Below, in pieces: positions 33,722 through 43,640 of a stretch of DNA of 64,000 bases (positions are counted from its first letter, which is position 1; the number at the start of each line of letters is the position of its first letter). Location of the stretch: assembly GCA_001910725.1 (NCBI GenBank), contig MJGA01000009.1:558001-622000 (forward strand), given 5' to 3'. A program made the position numbers and the translations under genes. The stretch comes from Phanerodontia chrysosporium (taxonomy: Eukaryota > Basidiomycota > Agaricomycetes > Polyporales > Phanerochaetaceae). The notes under the pieces are model-generated. The model saw nothing but the letters and a program-made list of their open reading frames with translations. It was not told the origin of the DNA and did no database searches.

Positions 33722-34119
33722 ACGCTTTTGTGTTTGACGTTCACGGTCTTTAACGGACTCTTTTGTGTTTGCGGTTGTACGTCTTTTGGTCTCACTGGTT
33801 GTTTGGTTGTTTGTTGCACGTTGGACTCTTTTGTATTGTTTCCCAGTGGGTTGTAGCATTCGGGCTATCACTCATTGTTTCTCAGGTCTATTTACAGGAC
33901 AGCCTGTGAGTTGATCTAACCCTTACCCCTCCTTTGTAGACGAAACCCCCCTTCACACCTCCAACTTCTACCTTCTCAACACACACCTTTGCAGTCTACC
34001 TTTGTCCCCAACGAACGCCCGAGGCAGAAGCCGACCTAGGACTGGTCCGTCTAACTCGGTTCCTTAATTTGACTCACTCTCTTCGAGGAGGAGTTGAAAG
34101 CGGGATCAACCACGATATC

Positions 34120-34137
34120 TGGAGCCCACCGCGAGGG
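34120..34137 (+). other. Primer-binding site of the nested Gypsy
   Basis: TGGAGCCCACCGCGAG starts two bases after the LTR end. TGG is the expected complement of a tRNA 3' CCA. I cannot name the tRNA without the genome's tRNA set. Confidence 0.65.
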
Positions 34138-34172
34138 GGAATCAGACTTCTTTGGTTACTGTTCACAAGGGT

Positions 34173-37100
34173 ATGTCTGGAGGTCTCACACCCTCTTCGT
34201 CTACGCCTTCGCCACCCACGTCGTTAACGTCTACATCGTCACGCTCTACGTCGCCTACGTCACCTTTACACCCCACGCTTACGCAGACACATCCTACGCC
34301 CATGTCTACGTCCACGATGCCTTCAGGATCTGCCCAGCCAGCTCAGCCTCAGCAACAAGGGAGTCATTCCCAACAGCAGGCTCAGCCAGCTACTGCAGCA
34401 TCCACGGCCACCCCTGGAGGAGGAGTTGTTGATCTTCCCCTGCCAGGACAAAAGGGTGCTCCAAGAAAGTTCAAAGGCAAGCATTCGGAAGTGCTTCCCT
34501 TTTTACATTTCTACGAGCGCCTATGTCAAAAGCATAACGTTACTTCAGACCAGGACAAGGTTGAGAGCATTACTCAGTACTGTTCTCGTAGCGTATGCAA
34601 GTTCATGGAAGGTCTTCCCAGCTATCAGACCCCTAACTGGACATCCTTTGTACGCGATCTCAAGAAGTACTATGAAGCGGACAAGGACACCAAGAGGTTT
34701 GCTACTCGAGATCTAGAGAAGCTTGCTCGGCATACAAAGTCCAAGTCCATCAAGACGCTCAAGGCTTGGAACAAGTACATGCGAGACTTCATACGGATAG
34801 CTGGATGGTTAAAGAAGCACAACAGGCTGTCAGACTACGACTACAAGTACTATTTCTGGGTTGGCATTCCTGTGCCTTTCAGAGAGTCACTTGAGTCACG
34901 ACTAGTTGCTAAGCTTCCAAACCATGATCTAGAAGACCCGTTTGAGGTAGATGATGTCACTCAGGTTGCAGAATCGCTTCTGCATCGTCGGCGCTTTGAC
35001 AGAGATCGTTTGTTTTCAGAACCTGAAACAGATGACACTGATGAAGCATCGACTACTGACTCAGACAGTTCTGACTCTGACTCAGAGGATGACTTGTCTG
35101 AGGATGATGACATTGCCAGAAGGAAGAGAAGGTCGAAGAAGAAAGGAAGAGAGTTGTCGAGGACAAGAGAGAACAGGAAGAAGAAGACGCAGACTGTCAA
35201 GAAGCCCACGAAGCGCTCAGTCAAGTTCAAGAAGCCGGAGCCAGAGTCCTCATCGGAGAGTGACTCGGATGCACCTTCATCACGCATGACCTTGCGGCCA
35301 CCTACTCCTGTTAAGGACAAGGCCAAGGACGATCTGGAGATGGAGGAATTGATCGCGCAAATGAAGAAGATGCAGATCGATGATCCAGCCTATGCTGTGG
35401 CTTACTTCCGTGCCTGTAACAGGAACCCTTTGGTGAAGTCGATCTTAGCGCCACCAGTAGATCGGAGAAGTGTTTCAGTTGCAAGTTCAGCTCCAGCGCC
35501 AAGGTCCCGGTCGTTTGAACGAGATCCACCGCCCCACACAGGACCAGGTGTTTCATCGTTTCCTCTACGCCCTGAAGATCGTACCTGTTTTGGATGTGGT
35601 GCTCTTGGGCACTCTATGAGCAGGTGTGAGGCTTTGCAAGAATACTTCGCCAATGGAACTATTACACGTGATGAGAGAGGTCGGATTACTCTCACCAATG
35701 GCGGTATTCTGTTCAGGAAACGTGATGAAGACTGGGTCTCAGCTATCAAACGAGCCACGACTCCACAGGCCAACTTTGTTTCTGTTCAAGCTATGCAGTC
35801 TTCGCTAGCACAGAAGAAGCCTAGGAGAAGGACCAAGGTGCAGTACTACAGCTGTGATTCAGACACGGAGAACCAGGAGAGGAGTTTGCCTGAGGATACG
35901 GAATCAGAGGCAGAGGTTTTGGAAGTCAAGCGAGGAGAGAAGGGTATCACCACCAATCGGAGGGAGAAGTTTGATGGTGTTTGGATGCCTGCATCCAAGG
36001 AACTAGAGGAACGACGGAAGAGGCAAAATCTTCCACCTGTTACTCGACGAGGACCACCCCGCTCAGCTCGTAAAGAGCAGGCTGGAGAACCTTCTCTTGT
36101 TCCAGTTCCTATTCCAGCACCAGACCCAGTTCCCATTCCTGTGGACATACCTTCTGTTCCTTTCAATGCTCAAGATGACGATGCTTTCATGGAAGATCTA
36201 ACGCAGCCAAAATCTTCTACGTCCAAGGGAAAGGAGCGAGCAGAACCTTTGAAGGATAGGACCAATGGCAAGACGGATGGAGAAGGTCTTCAAAAGCGGC
36301 AACCTCGGCGTTCAGAAATTCAAGCGCATGTAGACCCCAAAAGCATGCTGGACAAGGTTCTGAACGCTGATATCCCCATTACTGTTGGAGAGCTGCTAGG
36401 AGTCTCTAGGGAAATGTCTCAACAAATGCAGGAAGTCATTAAGCCAAAGAATGCTTCCGGCAGATCGCAAGGAGATGTAAAGGCAGTAGTAGCCCAAACT
36501 GGTGTACGGGCTGCTTCACTTCCTCGACCACTCAGTGCAACTGCCACGCAGTTCCCTAGCAGGCAACGAGGTCAACTCATTCGATTCAGGATTGAGATTG
36601 ACGGTAGCCCCATCACAGCCATAGTGGATACTGGTTCTCAGCTGAACATCGTAAACAGGCGAGTTTGGCAGAACACAGTAGGACGCCCTATCGACGTGAC
36701 CAAGCAGATCATCATGGGAGATGCCAACGGAGGAGAAGGTCTATTGCAAGGCTTTGTACCAGATGTGCCACTAGCATGTGGGTCAGTTCTGACACATGCC
36801 AGTTTGTTCATTGGTGCAAAGGCCCCATTTGACTTGCTACTAGGACGACCCTGGCAACGAGGAAACTATGTCAGCATTGACGAGCGGCGAGATGGAACAT
36901 ATCTACTATTCAAGGACGAGTCCTTGACAGTTAGATATGAAATGCTAGTCACGCCAGAGTATATCGTCAATCCTGCCCTGCAAGAGTATCTGGATCGCAC
37001 GCACAACATGGTCAACATGGTGACAGACATCGATACTGCAGGAATAGACCTTGAGCTGGAATACGCGCACCCACGGGACTCACGACGTCAACCTGGAAGA

Positions 37101-40100
37101 ACGGCAAGTTTGTTGCAAACAGCATGTATTCAAGATACAGACGACAGTGCATGGACAGATACTGCTTCAACCGTCAGCGACCTCGAGGATCCACCTCCCA
37201 GTCCAGCAACTAGTCTTGAAAGCATTGATACTGTAGCCAAGACTAGCGATGAAGGCGAAGAAACCTCAGGAAGCGATGTTTCAGCAGACAGTGATGTTAT
37301 ACGGTGGCTAGACCTGTATGACACTACTGAGCCTGAACTGTCAGAGGACGAGAGAATGGATGTGGACTCACGGTCAGAAATGCAGTCCAACGACGGAGAC
37401 GATGATCCAGCAAGCAGAGATGGAATTTCGCTTTTGATTGGCGAGGAATCAGTTGGTGATACAGAACAAGGTGACGAGGTTGAGGAAGGACCTACCTTAA
37501 TCATTGAGGACACGCATATCCCTGAAGGAGGACCCCCTCGACGGCCTTGGCAAGTCTCTGGGCAAGCTGCTGAAACACCTCCAATCTCAGAAGAAGGAAG
37601 ACCATGTACGCAGGAGCTACAAGCACATGCAATTACCTTGGAAAGGCAGCAAGGACAGCAGGCAGCACATTTGGAGCGTCGCCATGAGGAGACATGCCGA
37701 GCCGCACTTCTTGCGACAGACATGCCTTACGGGCTTATTGACCTCGAATGCATGCCACGAGTCCAGCAGCCATCGCAGCCAGGTAACGGTCAGAACATGC
37801 ATAAGCACGTACCCAGCAGTCCTCTTGCTCGGTATGTCAACTATGCAGAAAGCGAGGATGAAGAAGACGGAAACGAGGAACACACACTGGACTCACCTTT
37901 GGCACGCTATGTTGACTATGCCAGCAGCATGGACGAAGGTGACTCTCCTGAGCCACGTGAAAGTGTTTTCAGTGTGCAGGTACCTGGAGCATCCAGTGAC
38001 AGCAATACTGAAGATACAACCACAGATGTTCAGGGTCAGACGGATGTTGAGGACCAGGATGAAGCCACGGAACAAGCGCATCAGCAAGTGGAGAAGCAGT
38101 TGGAGATAGGCGAAACTTCGGATGATGAAGAGCTTACGACACAGCTCGGTGCAATGCATTTGCCTAGGCAAGACGAAGAATCCACTCAGAATGAAGATCT
38201 GCCGGATGTTGAAATGCAAGATGGATCAGAAGGAAATGTATCTACGAGACCAGCAACGCCGCTGCAACCCCTGGATGCATATCCCACGCCTGGAAACTCG
38301 CCAGTACCTTTGACGAGACAGCGATGGCGATCTGAATTCTTGCAGTCAATGTCATCAGAAGATTTTAATCTGCAGTTCGCAGATGAGGATCAATGGGCTG
38401 ACTTCATCGAGCAAAGATTCACTTACGCAGAAGATGCTGCCCATCGTGAATGGAGAGAAGACCTACTCAAGGCCAAGAAGGTTCTACGTAACAGGCTACA
38501 AGAGATCAATGCTGTGGAGAAACAAGGCAAATACCCATCTGCGCCTGGGAACGTGTGGCTTAACGCCTCAGGCGATCGAGCATCAGCCGAGCGGTTGTTT
38601 GATCTTCAGGCAGATGACGCGTCAAATCTCTTGAGAACTCGACGCGGCTTGTTACGAAATCAGCGTGCTGCTGAACGTGCAGCTTTACGGGAAGCTGTGC
38701 ATCAGCAGTGTGAGCTTGATTTACAGAACAGAAGACGCTCTCAAGACAGTAGTCAAGATCGACAATTTAATTATCATTACACGGACGAGGTACAGGAAAT
38801 ACAAGACGAAGCGCATCAAGCGCGCCCCGACGAAGCCGCGGACTCGGATGTCGAGAGACCGTTTGCCGGCCTAGCAGTCATGACGTTTACGCGATTGCGT
38901 GCCTTGCAGGACGAGCGCTGGAGCAAGACACCACCGACCGAGCCAGCCATGGCAGGACCCCTGGCACCTACTCACGGGCACGAGGTTCTCGGGTCCGTGA
39001 CGCGTCCAGAGTGCGGGATGGCCGAGCGACGCGATTTCACGCGTTTGAAGCCGTTGGCGGAAGTATCTACACGATCTCGAGTGAGCTGCAAGACGGAAGC
39101 AAACAAGATTGAGGTACTCACACGAAATAACGGTGCCGAAGGCGGCACAGAGGTCGACAGCGGCCTCGACGCATTGAACACACAGTCTCCTGTCACCGAA
39201 AAGGCAGTCAGCGCGATATTCAACAACAGCGAGCAGTATCAAGGACTTACCGGCAGTGTTGCAGCGCTATGCGCCCGCGGACGAAGCGGCGTCGAGCTGT
39301 TTGCATGCTCGACCGCCGACGCACCTGCTTGCCTGCTCGGCGGTGATTGGTTCTGTAGGCAAGAGGGGGAGCGAAATCGGACGATATGGAACATGTACGC
39401 ACCGCAGGAGGGGAACACTGGAGTCCCCCTCGCTTGCCATTCGACGAGAGATGAATCTCTGGGATCTAGAGAGATCGAAGGTCAGCAGAAGAAACATATC
39501 AAAGGGTTAGAGGACGCACCTGGGACCCTTGTCAGTCGCCCCCTCTCCCCTGCGTCTGATCTACCTATCCCCACGATGGAGACTACGACTTGCGATTCTT
39601 CAGAGGCTGCGGAGCCTCGTCGCATTGCGCCCTTCGAGTTTGTCAAGGTTCTGGACCATGCTCACCTAGGTTTCGAGATCCAGTGCCCGCCCCTGTTCAA
39701 CTACGAGGTCTTCGGACGACGGGAAGACTCGATCTACATCAAGACCGAGTACTTCCAGCTCGACCGAGCCATTTGGGAAGCCATGCACCCGCGGCTGTGG
39801 ATCGCAGCGGTGGTGGATGTCGGTATCCTGGGATGGTTCAGCCTCGAAGCTCAGCACGAAAGAAGATGGACGACAGACGCACCTGGAGACCACGAAGCCC
39901 TACTCAAGTTCTATGTCCCCCACGCTACACTGTTCTGGATCCCCTCCCGCGACCCGCTTCAAGGAATTGTTGTCGAGACGTCGGTGAAGGTCCAGGTCCT
40001 GAACGGCGCCCTGCCCAAGCACGAGACCCTGGAGGACGTGCCCATCCTGCCTATGATAGGAGGGACGACGTACTCGGTCTTGCGCTTGAGCGAGACGAGT

Positions 40101-42635
40101 GGCCTGTTCTGTGAGTATAGTAAAGGACACCGAAGACAAATGGTACTCACCTTGTTGAATGCGATTGTCGCAGCTGCACGGCACCGAGAAGGCTTTGACA
40201 GGATCCTGGACTCGATGGTGAGCAGCAGGATCAGTACGAACGATGGATGGACACTCACCAGGTGGGGGCGCAACATTCTACCTCACATCTCGGATTGGCA
40301 TGCCCGCCTCCAGACGATGAAGCCCCTCCCCGACGGAGCCATCGTTCACCTCGCCCGCAATGCCATCGTCCGTCATCGTTGTGCTTGTAGAGGAGGCCTG
40401 GATTGCGATACCTGCAGGAGCACGGAAGAGGGAATACTGCGAGGACGTGAAGAAGAACTCACCTGGGAACGTCGGAGAGCCAGCACCGAGTACGAGCGAG
40501 CCAGTCGCGAGCTAGGTCTTCGGGACCCACGCCGCATCCGCCAGGCCCGTGCTGAAGCTGTTGCCACCGACTTCGACGTGCTGCTCTTGGATGCCGAGGA
40601 CCGGGAAGCCGAGCAAGGAGTCGCCGAGGTTAGAATGCAGGAGGTTGTTGAGGAACATGCCGAAGAACACGAGGACGAGGATGACGAGGACCTGTCGGTA
40701 AGGTCTCTGAGCACCCCCAGCAGTGGCAGCGATGCCAGCAGCGAGCCGTCGACAGGAGGGGAAAGGAGTGCTAAGGAAGAGATGAAGAGAGTGGTCGAGG
40801 CGCTGGAGTGGGTAGTGCGGAGCTCGCACCGGATGGCCGGGCGCCCTCGAACGTTGCTGCCGCAGATCCACGGATCGCGATTCCTCCTCCGGGACCGGCA
40901 ACACGCACAGCCCGTACCGGAACCGCCAGCCCAGCATGACGCGGTCGAGGCAGCAGGCGCACTGAGCGCATCAGGCGCACCCCCGCCGCCAGGACTTCCC
41001 ATCATTCCGAGCCAGCCTGTGGGCGTCTCGCCTTCGGACTCGGACTCTGCCTCTCCCGCTACACCGCTCAGCCCGCTCGCCCCTCCCTTCGCTCCTGGCC
41101 TGCCATGGCCGCCCTCACCTCTCGTCAACACGCACCACGAGCTTCAGTACCCGCAGGATGACGACGTCAAGATGGAGATGCCGCAGGAGTGGAAGGATCA
41201 GGATGCGATGGACGAGGATATGGGACCCTCTGCAGAGGCGGAGGGAGGTATGATTCATGATTTGTCGCAGGCCCTCGTACCCTACACGGTGAAGACGGTG
41301 GCTGACCTCACGCCGAAGGCCTGCGTAGCGCGAGAGGCCCACGTCCTCCACGTTACGCTCCTCGGTGACCAGGACGCCCCGACGCCGCCCATTCCACGTC
41401 CGCCTACGCCCTTCGTGAAGATACCATCCCCCGCAGTGCCTCTGTACGGCACACCTCAGTTTTCGCCCAGCCCACTGGAATTGCCCCCGCCAGTGTTGCC
41501 TTGGCATACGCTTCCTAGGCCGCTCGCGGAGCGCAAGCCAGTGAGTTCAAACGATGCACACGATAATTACGAAGATACTGACGATGAACAGTTGCCCCCG
41601 TCGCCATTACGCCTATGCACACCCATTGTAGAAGAACCGACCGACCTAGTCCAGCCTCCGCCAGTCCCTCTCGTTCCCGCGGCCTTACTGAACAACGACG
41701 AGCTCATCGCAGAGCTCGACGTGCAGTTCAAGGCCCAGGCCGCCGCCGAGCAGGAAGCCGAGACCTGGAACCGGGCCTTCCAACAGAACGCTGCAGCAGA
41801 CGAGGATGCCAGGTCGCAGGCAGGCAGCACCACGCTCAGCGAGGCACGACGCCTTGCCGAGGAGCTCGCCAGCGACTCCAGCCTATCCCCCTCTGCTACC
41901 ACGGCAGACTCGGTCGACACGATCTCACCATACAGCAAGCCGTTGCGCTACGAGGATCTACGCAAGGCCAACGCTTCATGTGGAAAGCATGAGCTACCCC
42001 CACGCCCCCAGACGCCCCAGGACCCGCCTTTCAGCATGTTCGCCCCACGGTCACCTTCCCTAGCCAACGACACGCAGCTACGACGACGCGGACGAGGTGC
42101 ACGCAAGCTCAAGGACCAGGAGAAGCAGGAGAAGCCAGCGCGCGGCATTCCCCTTGGTCTGCCCAACCCTCAGCAGGCCTACGAACGCTTCAAGCGTGAA
42201 GGACGCGCCGGTCCTACGGCTCTTGCTGCCGCAGTCGCCATTCGTGGGCACGCTCTGCCCATGATCCGCGAAGAGATCCACGAGGCCACCGCTGCCGGGC
42301 TCTGGCGTTTTCTCGACGAACAGGGGAGTGCGCCAGGCAACAGAATCACGACGGAGACTTACGAGACACTGTACCCATACGCTGAAGACTTCGGATCGCC
42401 GTTTCTCTATGCCGAAGAGCAGCTCTCACTGCGCCAATGCCTACACTTCTGGAAGAGTCGGAACGCCAACGGGGAGCACAACTACCGCATCTCCCGCCTC
42501 GAATTCGTTCTTGGCTTTCGCCCCGACGGCCGACGCGACCAGGAGGTACGCAAAATGCGCCAGGGTGAGCGACTTGGTCCCTTGGGCTATGCCCGGGAGG
42601 TCGTCTCGTACCCTCAGCGCAGCAGCACGCTCTAG
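34173..42635 (+). CDS. gag: Giant Gag-protease ORF of the nested Gypsy, 2820 aa
   Basis: This is one uninterrupted frame from ATG 34173. Ser/Thr/Gln-rich start; capsid region about residues 90-270 (KFKGKHSEVLPFLHFYERL, KFMEGLPSYQTPNWTSFV); Asp/Ser and Lys-rich linker; zinc knuckle CFGCGALGHSMSRC near 470; retropepsin core AIVDTGSQLN near 820 with FDLLLGRPW; a long acidic region to about 1570. The last 1250 residues differ in base composition and style and show no retroelement domain (FEFVKVLDHAHLGFEIQ near 1810, a Cys/His cluster CRGGLDCDTC near 2080, Pro-rich stretches, helical end). A 63-nt GT-AG stretch at 40111-40173 looks like an in-frame intron. RT is absent. Function of the tail is unknown to me. 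Confidence 0.85.
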   Translation: MSGGLTPSSSTPSPPTSLTSTSSRSTSPTSPLHPTLTQTHPTPMSTSTMPSGSAQPAQPQQQGSHSQQQAQPATAASTATPGGGVVDLPLPGQKGAPRKFKGKHSEVLPFLHFYERLCQKHNVTSDQDKVESITQYCSRSVCKFMEGLPSYQTPNWTSFVRDLKKYYEADKDTKRFATRDLEKLARHTKSKSIKTLKAWNKYMRDFIRIAGWLKKHNRLSDYDYKYYFWVGIPVPFRESLESRLVAKLPNHDLEDPFEVDDVTQVAESLLHRRRFDRDRLFSEPETDDTDEASTTDSDSSDSDSEDDLSEDDDIARRKRRSKKKGRELSRTRENRKKKTQTVKKPTKRSVKFKKPEPESSSESDSDAPSSRMTLRPPTPVKDKAKDDLEMEELIAQMKKMQIDDPAYAVAYFRACNRNPLVKSILAPPVDRRSVSVASSAPAPRSRSFERDPPPHTGPGVSSFPLRPEDRTCFGCGALGHSMSRCEALQEYFANGTITRDERGRITLTNGGILFRKRDEDWVSAIKRATTPQANFVSVQAMQSSLAQKKPRRRTKVQYYSCDSDTENQERSLPEDTESEAEVLEVKRGEKGITTNRREKFDGVWMPASKELEERRKRQNLPPVTRRGPPRSARKEQAGEPSLVPVPIPAPDPVPIPVDIPSVPFNAQDDDAFMEDLTQPKSSTSKGKERAEPLKDRTNGKTDGEGLQKRQPRRSEIQAHVDPKSMLDKVLNADIPITVGELLGVSREMSQQMQEVIKPKNASGRSQGDVKAVVAQTGVRAASLPRPLSATATQFPSRQRGQLIRFRIEIDGSPITAIVDTGSQLNIVNRRVWQNTVGRPIDVTKQIIMGDANGGEGLLQGFVPDVPLACGSVLTHASLFIGAKAPFDLLLGRPWQRGNYVSIDERRDGTYLLFKDESLTVRYEMLVTPEYIVNPALQEYLDRTHNMVNMVTDIDTAGIDLELEYAHPRDSRRQPGRTASLLQTACIQDTDDSAWTDTASTVSDLEDPPPSPATSLESIDTVAKTSDEGEETSGSDVSADSDVIRWLDLYDTTEPELSEDERMDVDSRSEMQSNDGDDDPASRDGISLLIGEESVGDTEQGDEVEEGPTLIIEDTHIPEGGPPRRPWQVSGQAAETPPISEEGRPCTQELQAHAITLERQQGQQAAHLERRHEETCRAALLATDMPYGLIDLECMPRVQQPSQPGNGQNMHKHVPSSPLARYVNYAESEDEEDGNEEHTLDSPLARYVDYASSMDEGDSPEPRESVFSVQVPGASSDSNTEDTTTDVQGQTDVEDQDEATEQAHQQVEKQLEIGETSDDEELTTQLGAMHLPRQDEESTQNEDLPDVEMQDGSEGNVSTRPATPLQPLDAYPTPGNSPVPLTRQRWRSEFLQSMSSEDFNLQFADEDQWADFIEQRFTYAEDAAHREWREDLLKAKKVLRNRLQEINAVEKQGKYPSAPGNVWLNASGDRASAERLFDLQADDASNLLRTRRGLLRNQRAAERAALREAVHQQCELDLQNRRRSQDSSQDRQFNYHYTDEVQEIQDEAHQARPDEAADSDVERPFAGLAVMTFTRLRALQDERWSKTPPTEPAMAGPLAPTHGHEVLGSVTRPECGMAERRDFTRLKPLAEVSTRSRVSCKTEANKIEVLTRNNGAEGGTEVDSGLDALNTQSPVTEKAVSAIFNNSEQYQGLTGSVAALCARGRSGVELFACSTADAPACLLGGDWFCRQEGERNRTIWNMYAPQEGNTGVPLACHSTRDESLGSREIEGQQKKHIKGLEDAPGTLVSRPLSPASDLPIPTMETTTCDSSEAAEPRRIAPFEFVKVLDHAHLGFEIQCPPLFNYEVFGRREDSIYIKTEYFQLDRAIWEAMHPRLWIAAVVDVGILGWFSLEAQHERRWTTDAPGDHEALLKFYVPHATLFWIPSRDPLQGIVVETSVKVQVLNGALPKHETLEDVPILPMIGGTTYSVLRLSETSGLFCEYSKGHRRQMVLTLLNAIVAAARHREGFDRILDSMVSSRISTNDGWTLTRWGRNILPHISDWHARLQTMKPLPDGAIVHLARNAIVRHRCACRGGLDCDTCRSTEEGILRGREEELTWERRRASTEYERASRELGLRDPRRIRQARAEAVATDFDVLLLDAEDREAEQGVAEVRMQEVVEEHAEEHEDEDDEDLSVRSLSTPSSGSDASSEPSTGGERSAKEEMKRVVEALEWVVRSSHRMAGRPRTLLPQIHGSRFLLRDRQHAQPVPEPPAQHDAVEAAGALSASGAPPPPGLPIIPSQPVGVSPSDSDSASPATPLSPLAPPFAPGLPWPPSPLVNTHHELQYPQDDDVKMEMPQEWKDQDAMDEDMGPSAEAEGGMIHDLSQALVPYTVKTVADLTPKACVAREAHVLHVTLLGDQDAPTPPIPRPPTPFVKIPSPAVPLYGTPQFSPSPLELPPPVLPWHTLPRPLAERKPVSSNDAHDNYEDTDDEQLPPSPLRLCTPIVEEPTDLVQPPPVPLVPAALLNNDELIAELDVQFKAQAAAEQEAETWNRAFQQNAAADEDARSQAGSTTLSEARRLAEELASDSSLSPSATTADSVDTISPYSKPLRYEDLRKANASCGKHELPPRPQTPQDPPFSMFAPRSPSLANDTQLRRRGRGARKLKDQEKQEKPARGIPLGLPNPQQAYERFKREGRAGPTALAAAVAIRGHALPMIREEIHEATAAGLWRFLDEQGSAPGNRITTETYETLYPYAEDFGSPFLYAEEQLSLRQCLHFWKSRNANGEHNYRISRLEFVLGFRPDGRRDQEVRKMRQGERLGPLGYAREVVSYPQRSSTL

Positions 42636-43640
42636 GCTGGTGAGTACGGACTTGGATGTGATAGGGAACGATGCTGATACACGCATATACCCCGTAGAGC
42701 GTGTATCGAGCTTACTAGAGGACTCAGGATTGCATGTCGTGAGTCGGCTGCCTGCGGGCCGACAGTTTCGTTTCTTTTCTTATGTCTTACAGTTGTTCAG
42801 GCTTATGTTTCCTTTCAGAATCATGTTTTCTCTTGTATTTCTAGGCTATGTACGCGTCGCCAACGCTGATGCCTTCGAAGACGTAGAGGACGGCACGCTT
42901 TCGCTCGGCAGTGTCGCCCAGGTCCTCGATACATCAACGCCCCCGCCTGTAGTTTTGGCCCAAGCATTTCGCAATGCTATGACGGCCATCGACAAAGGGC
43001 GCGGCGACATTCTTTGGTTCGATTTTATTTTGTATGCCCTCTGTTTCTCGAGCCTCTGTATGTACTTGTATGCTTCAGTTTTCTTTTCATTTGCCTTCCG
43101 ACGTGGTTTCCCTTTGTTTACGAGCTTATATTCGTTTCCCTGTGTATTACTAACCTTTTATTTCTTTGTACTAGTGGCTACGGACTACACGGCGGTTGTA
43201 TGTACGATAGCAGGCGCGACTTGTATACTGGCAGCAATTGTACGCTTTGTAGCAATACATTGCGCTGACCAGTATTCTTGGCGTGAGCTGCAGGCATACC
43301 CAGACCAATGAACGGACTTATCAGCTCAAGCGACCCTCGGACGACGTCTCGAAACTTCAAGAGCCATGGGCTTCGAGACACACCAGAACGAGTCTCACGG
43401 CAGGGACATGATGTCATCGGTGAAGCCGGCTATTGATCCAGGACGTATGACACGAGACGCCACCAAGCCTAATGCCATCAAGGACCCTTGCTCCAGGAAC
43501 AGAACGAGCATCCCGAGCGTCATTGCCAACAACGTGAACCCAACGCGCTCACTGCCATCAACGACGGGCGCTGTTGCCTTTTCTGGCTCCCCCGACCCCG
43601 CCGCTGAGCGCATCACTCAGCCATGCGACCCCGGCGCTTA
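38815..43640 (+). other. GC-richer, host-like segment inside the Gypsy element (candidate captured DNA)
   Basis: Codon and base use change near 38815 from A-rich (typical of the rest of gag and pol) to GC-rich, and change back near 43640. Inside are intron-like features: GTGAGT to GTCGCAG at 40111-40173 (63 nt), GTGAGT at about 42739 to TTTCTAG at about 42843, and GTATGT (43058) to a TACTAAC branch site (43148-43154) and CTAG (43174). The edges are by eye. The coding part up to 42635 is fused in frame to Gag; 42636-43365 holds no clear independent gene. Confidence 0.55.
43326..43341 (+). repeat. 16-bp copy of the sequence adjoining the 3' LTR
   Basis: TCAAGCGACCCTCGGA here is identical to 47280-47295, which abuts the 3' LTR. 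This copy lies just upstream of the pol ATG. Confidence 0.7.

Larger units (their letters stand above)
32848..34117 (+). repeat. 5' LTR of the nested Gypsy element
   Basis: This is a 1270-bp LTR with a TATA box at 33218-33225 and, downstream of it, five related hairpin-forming modules. Open frames inside it (for example 33401-33856) are identical in both LTRs but Cys/Val/Leu-rich without a domain, so I do not call them genes. Confidence 0.93.

Noticed and set aside
33401..33856. 151-codon ORF in the LTR (also at 47849-48304)
   Set aside because: Identical in both LTRs because the LTRs are identical; Cys/Val/Leu-rich translation of T-rich leader DNA, no domain.
42690..43311. Hydrophobic frame between ORF1 and pol, suggesting an envelope-like membrane protein
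   Set aside because: The hydrophobic stretches coincide with T-rich intron-like sequence (polypyrimidine tracts, TACTAAC, 3' AG), so membrane segments are probably an artefact; no signal peptide or fusion-like motif seen.
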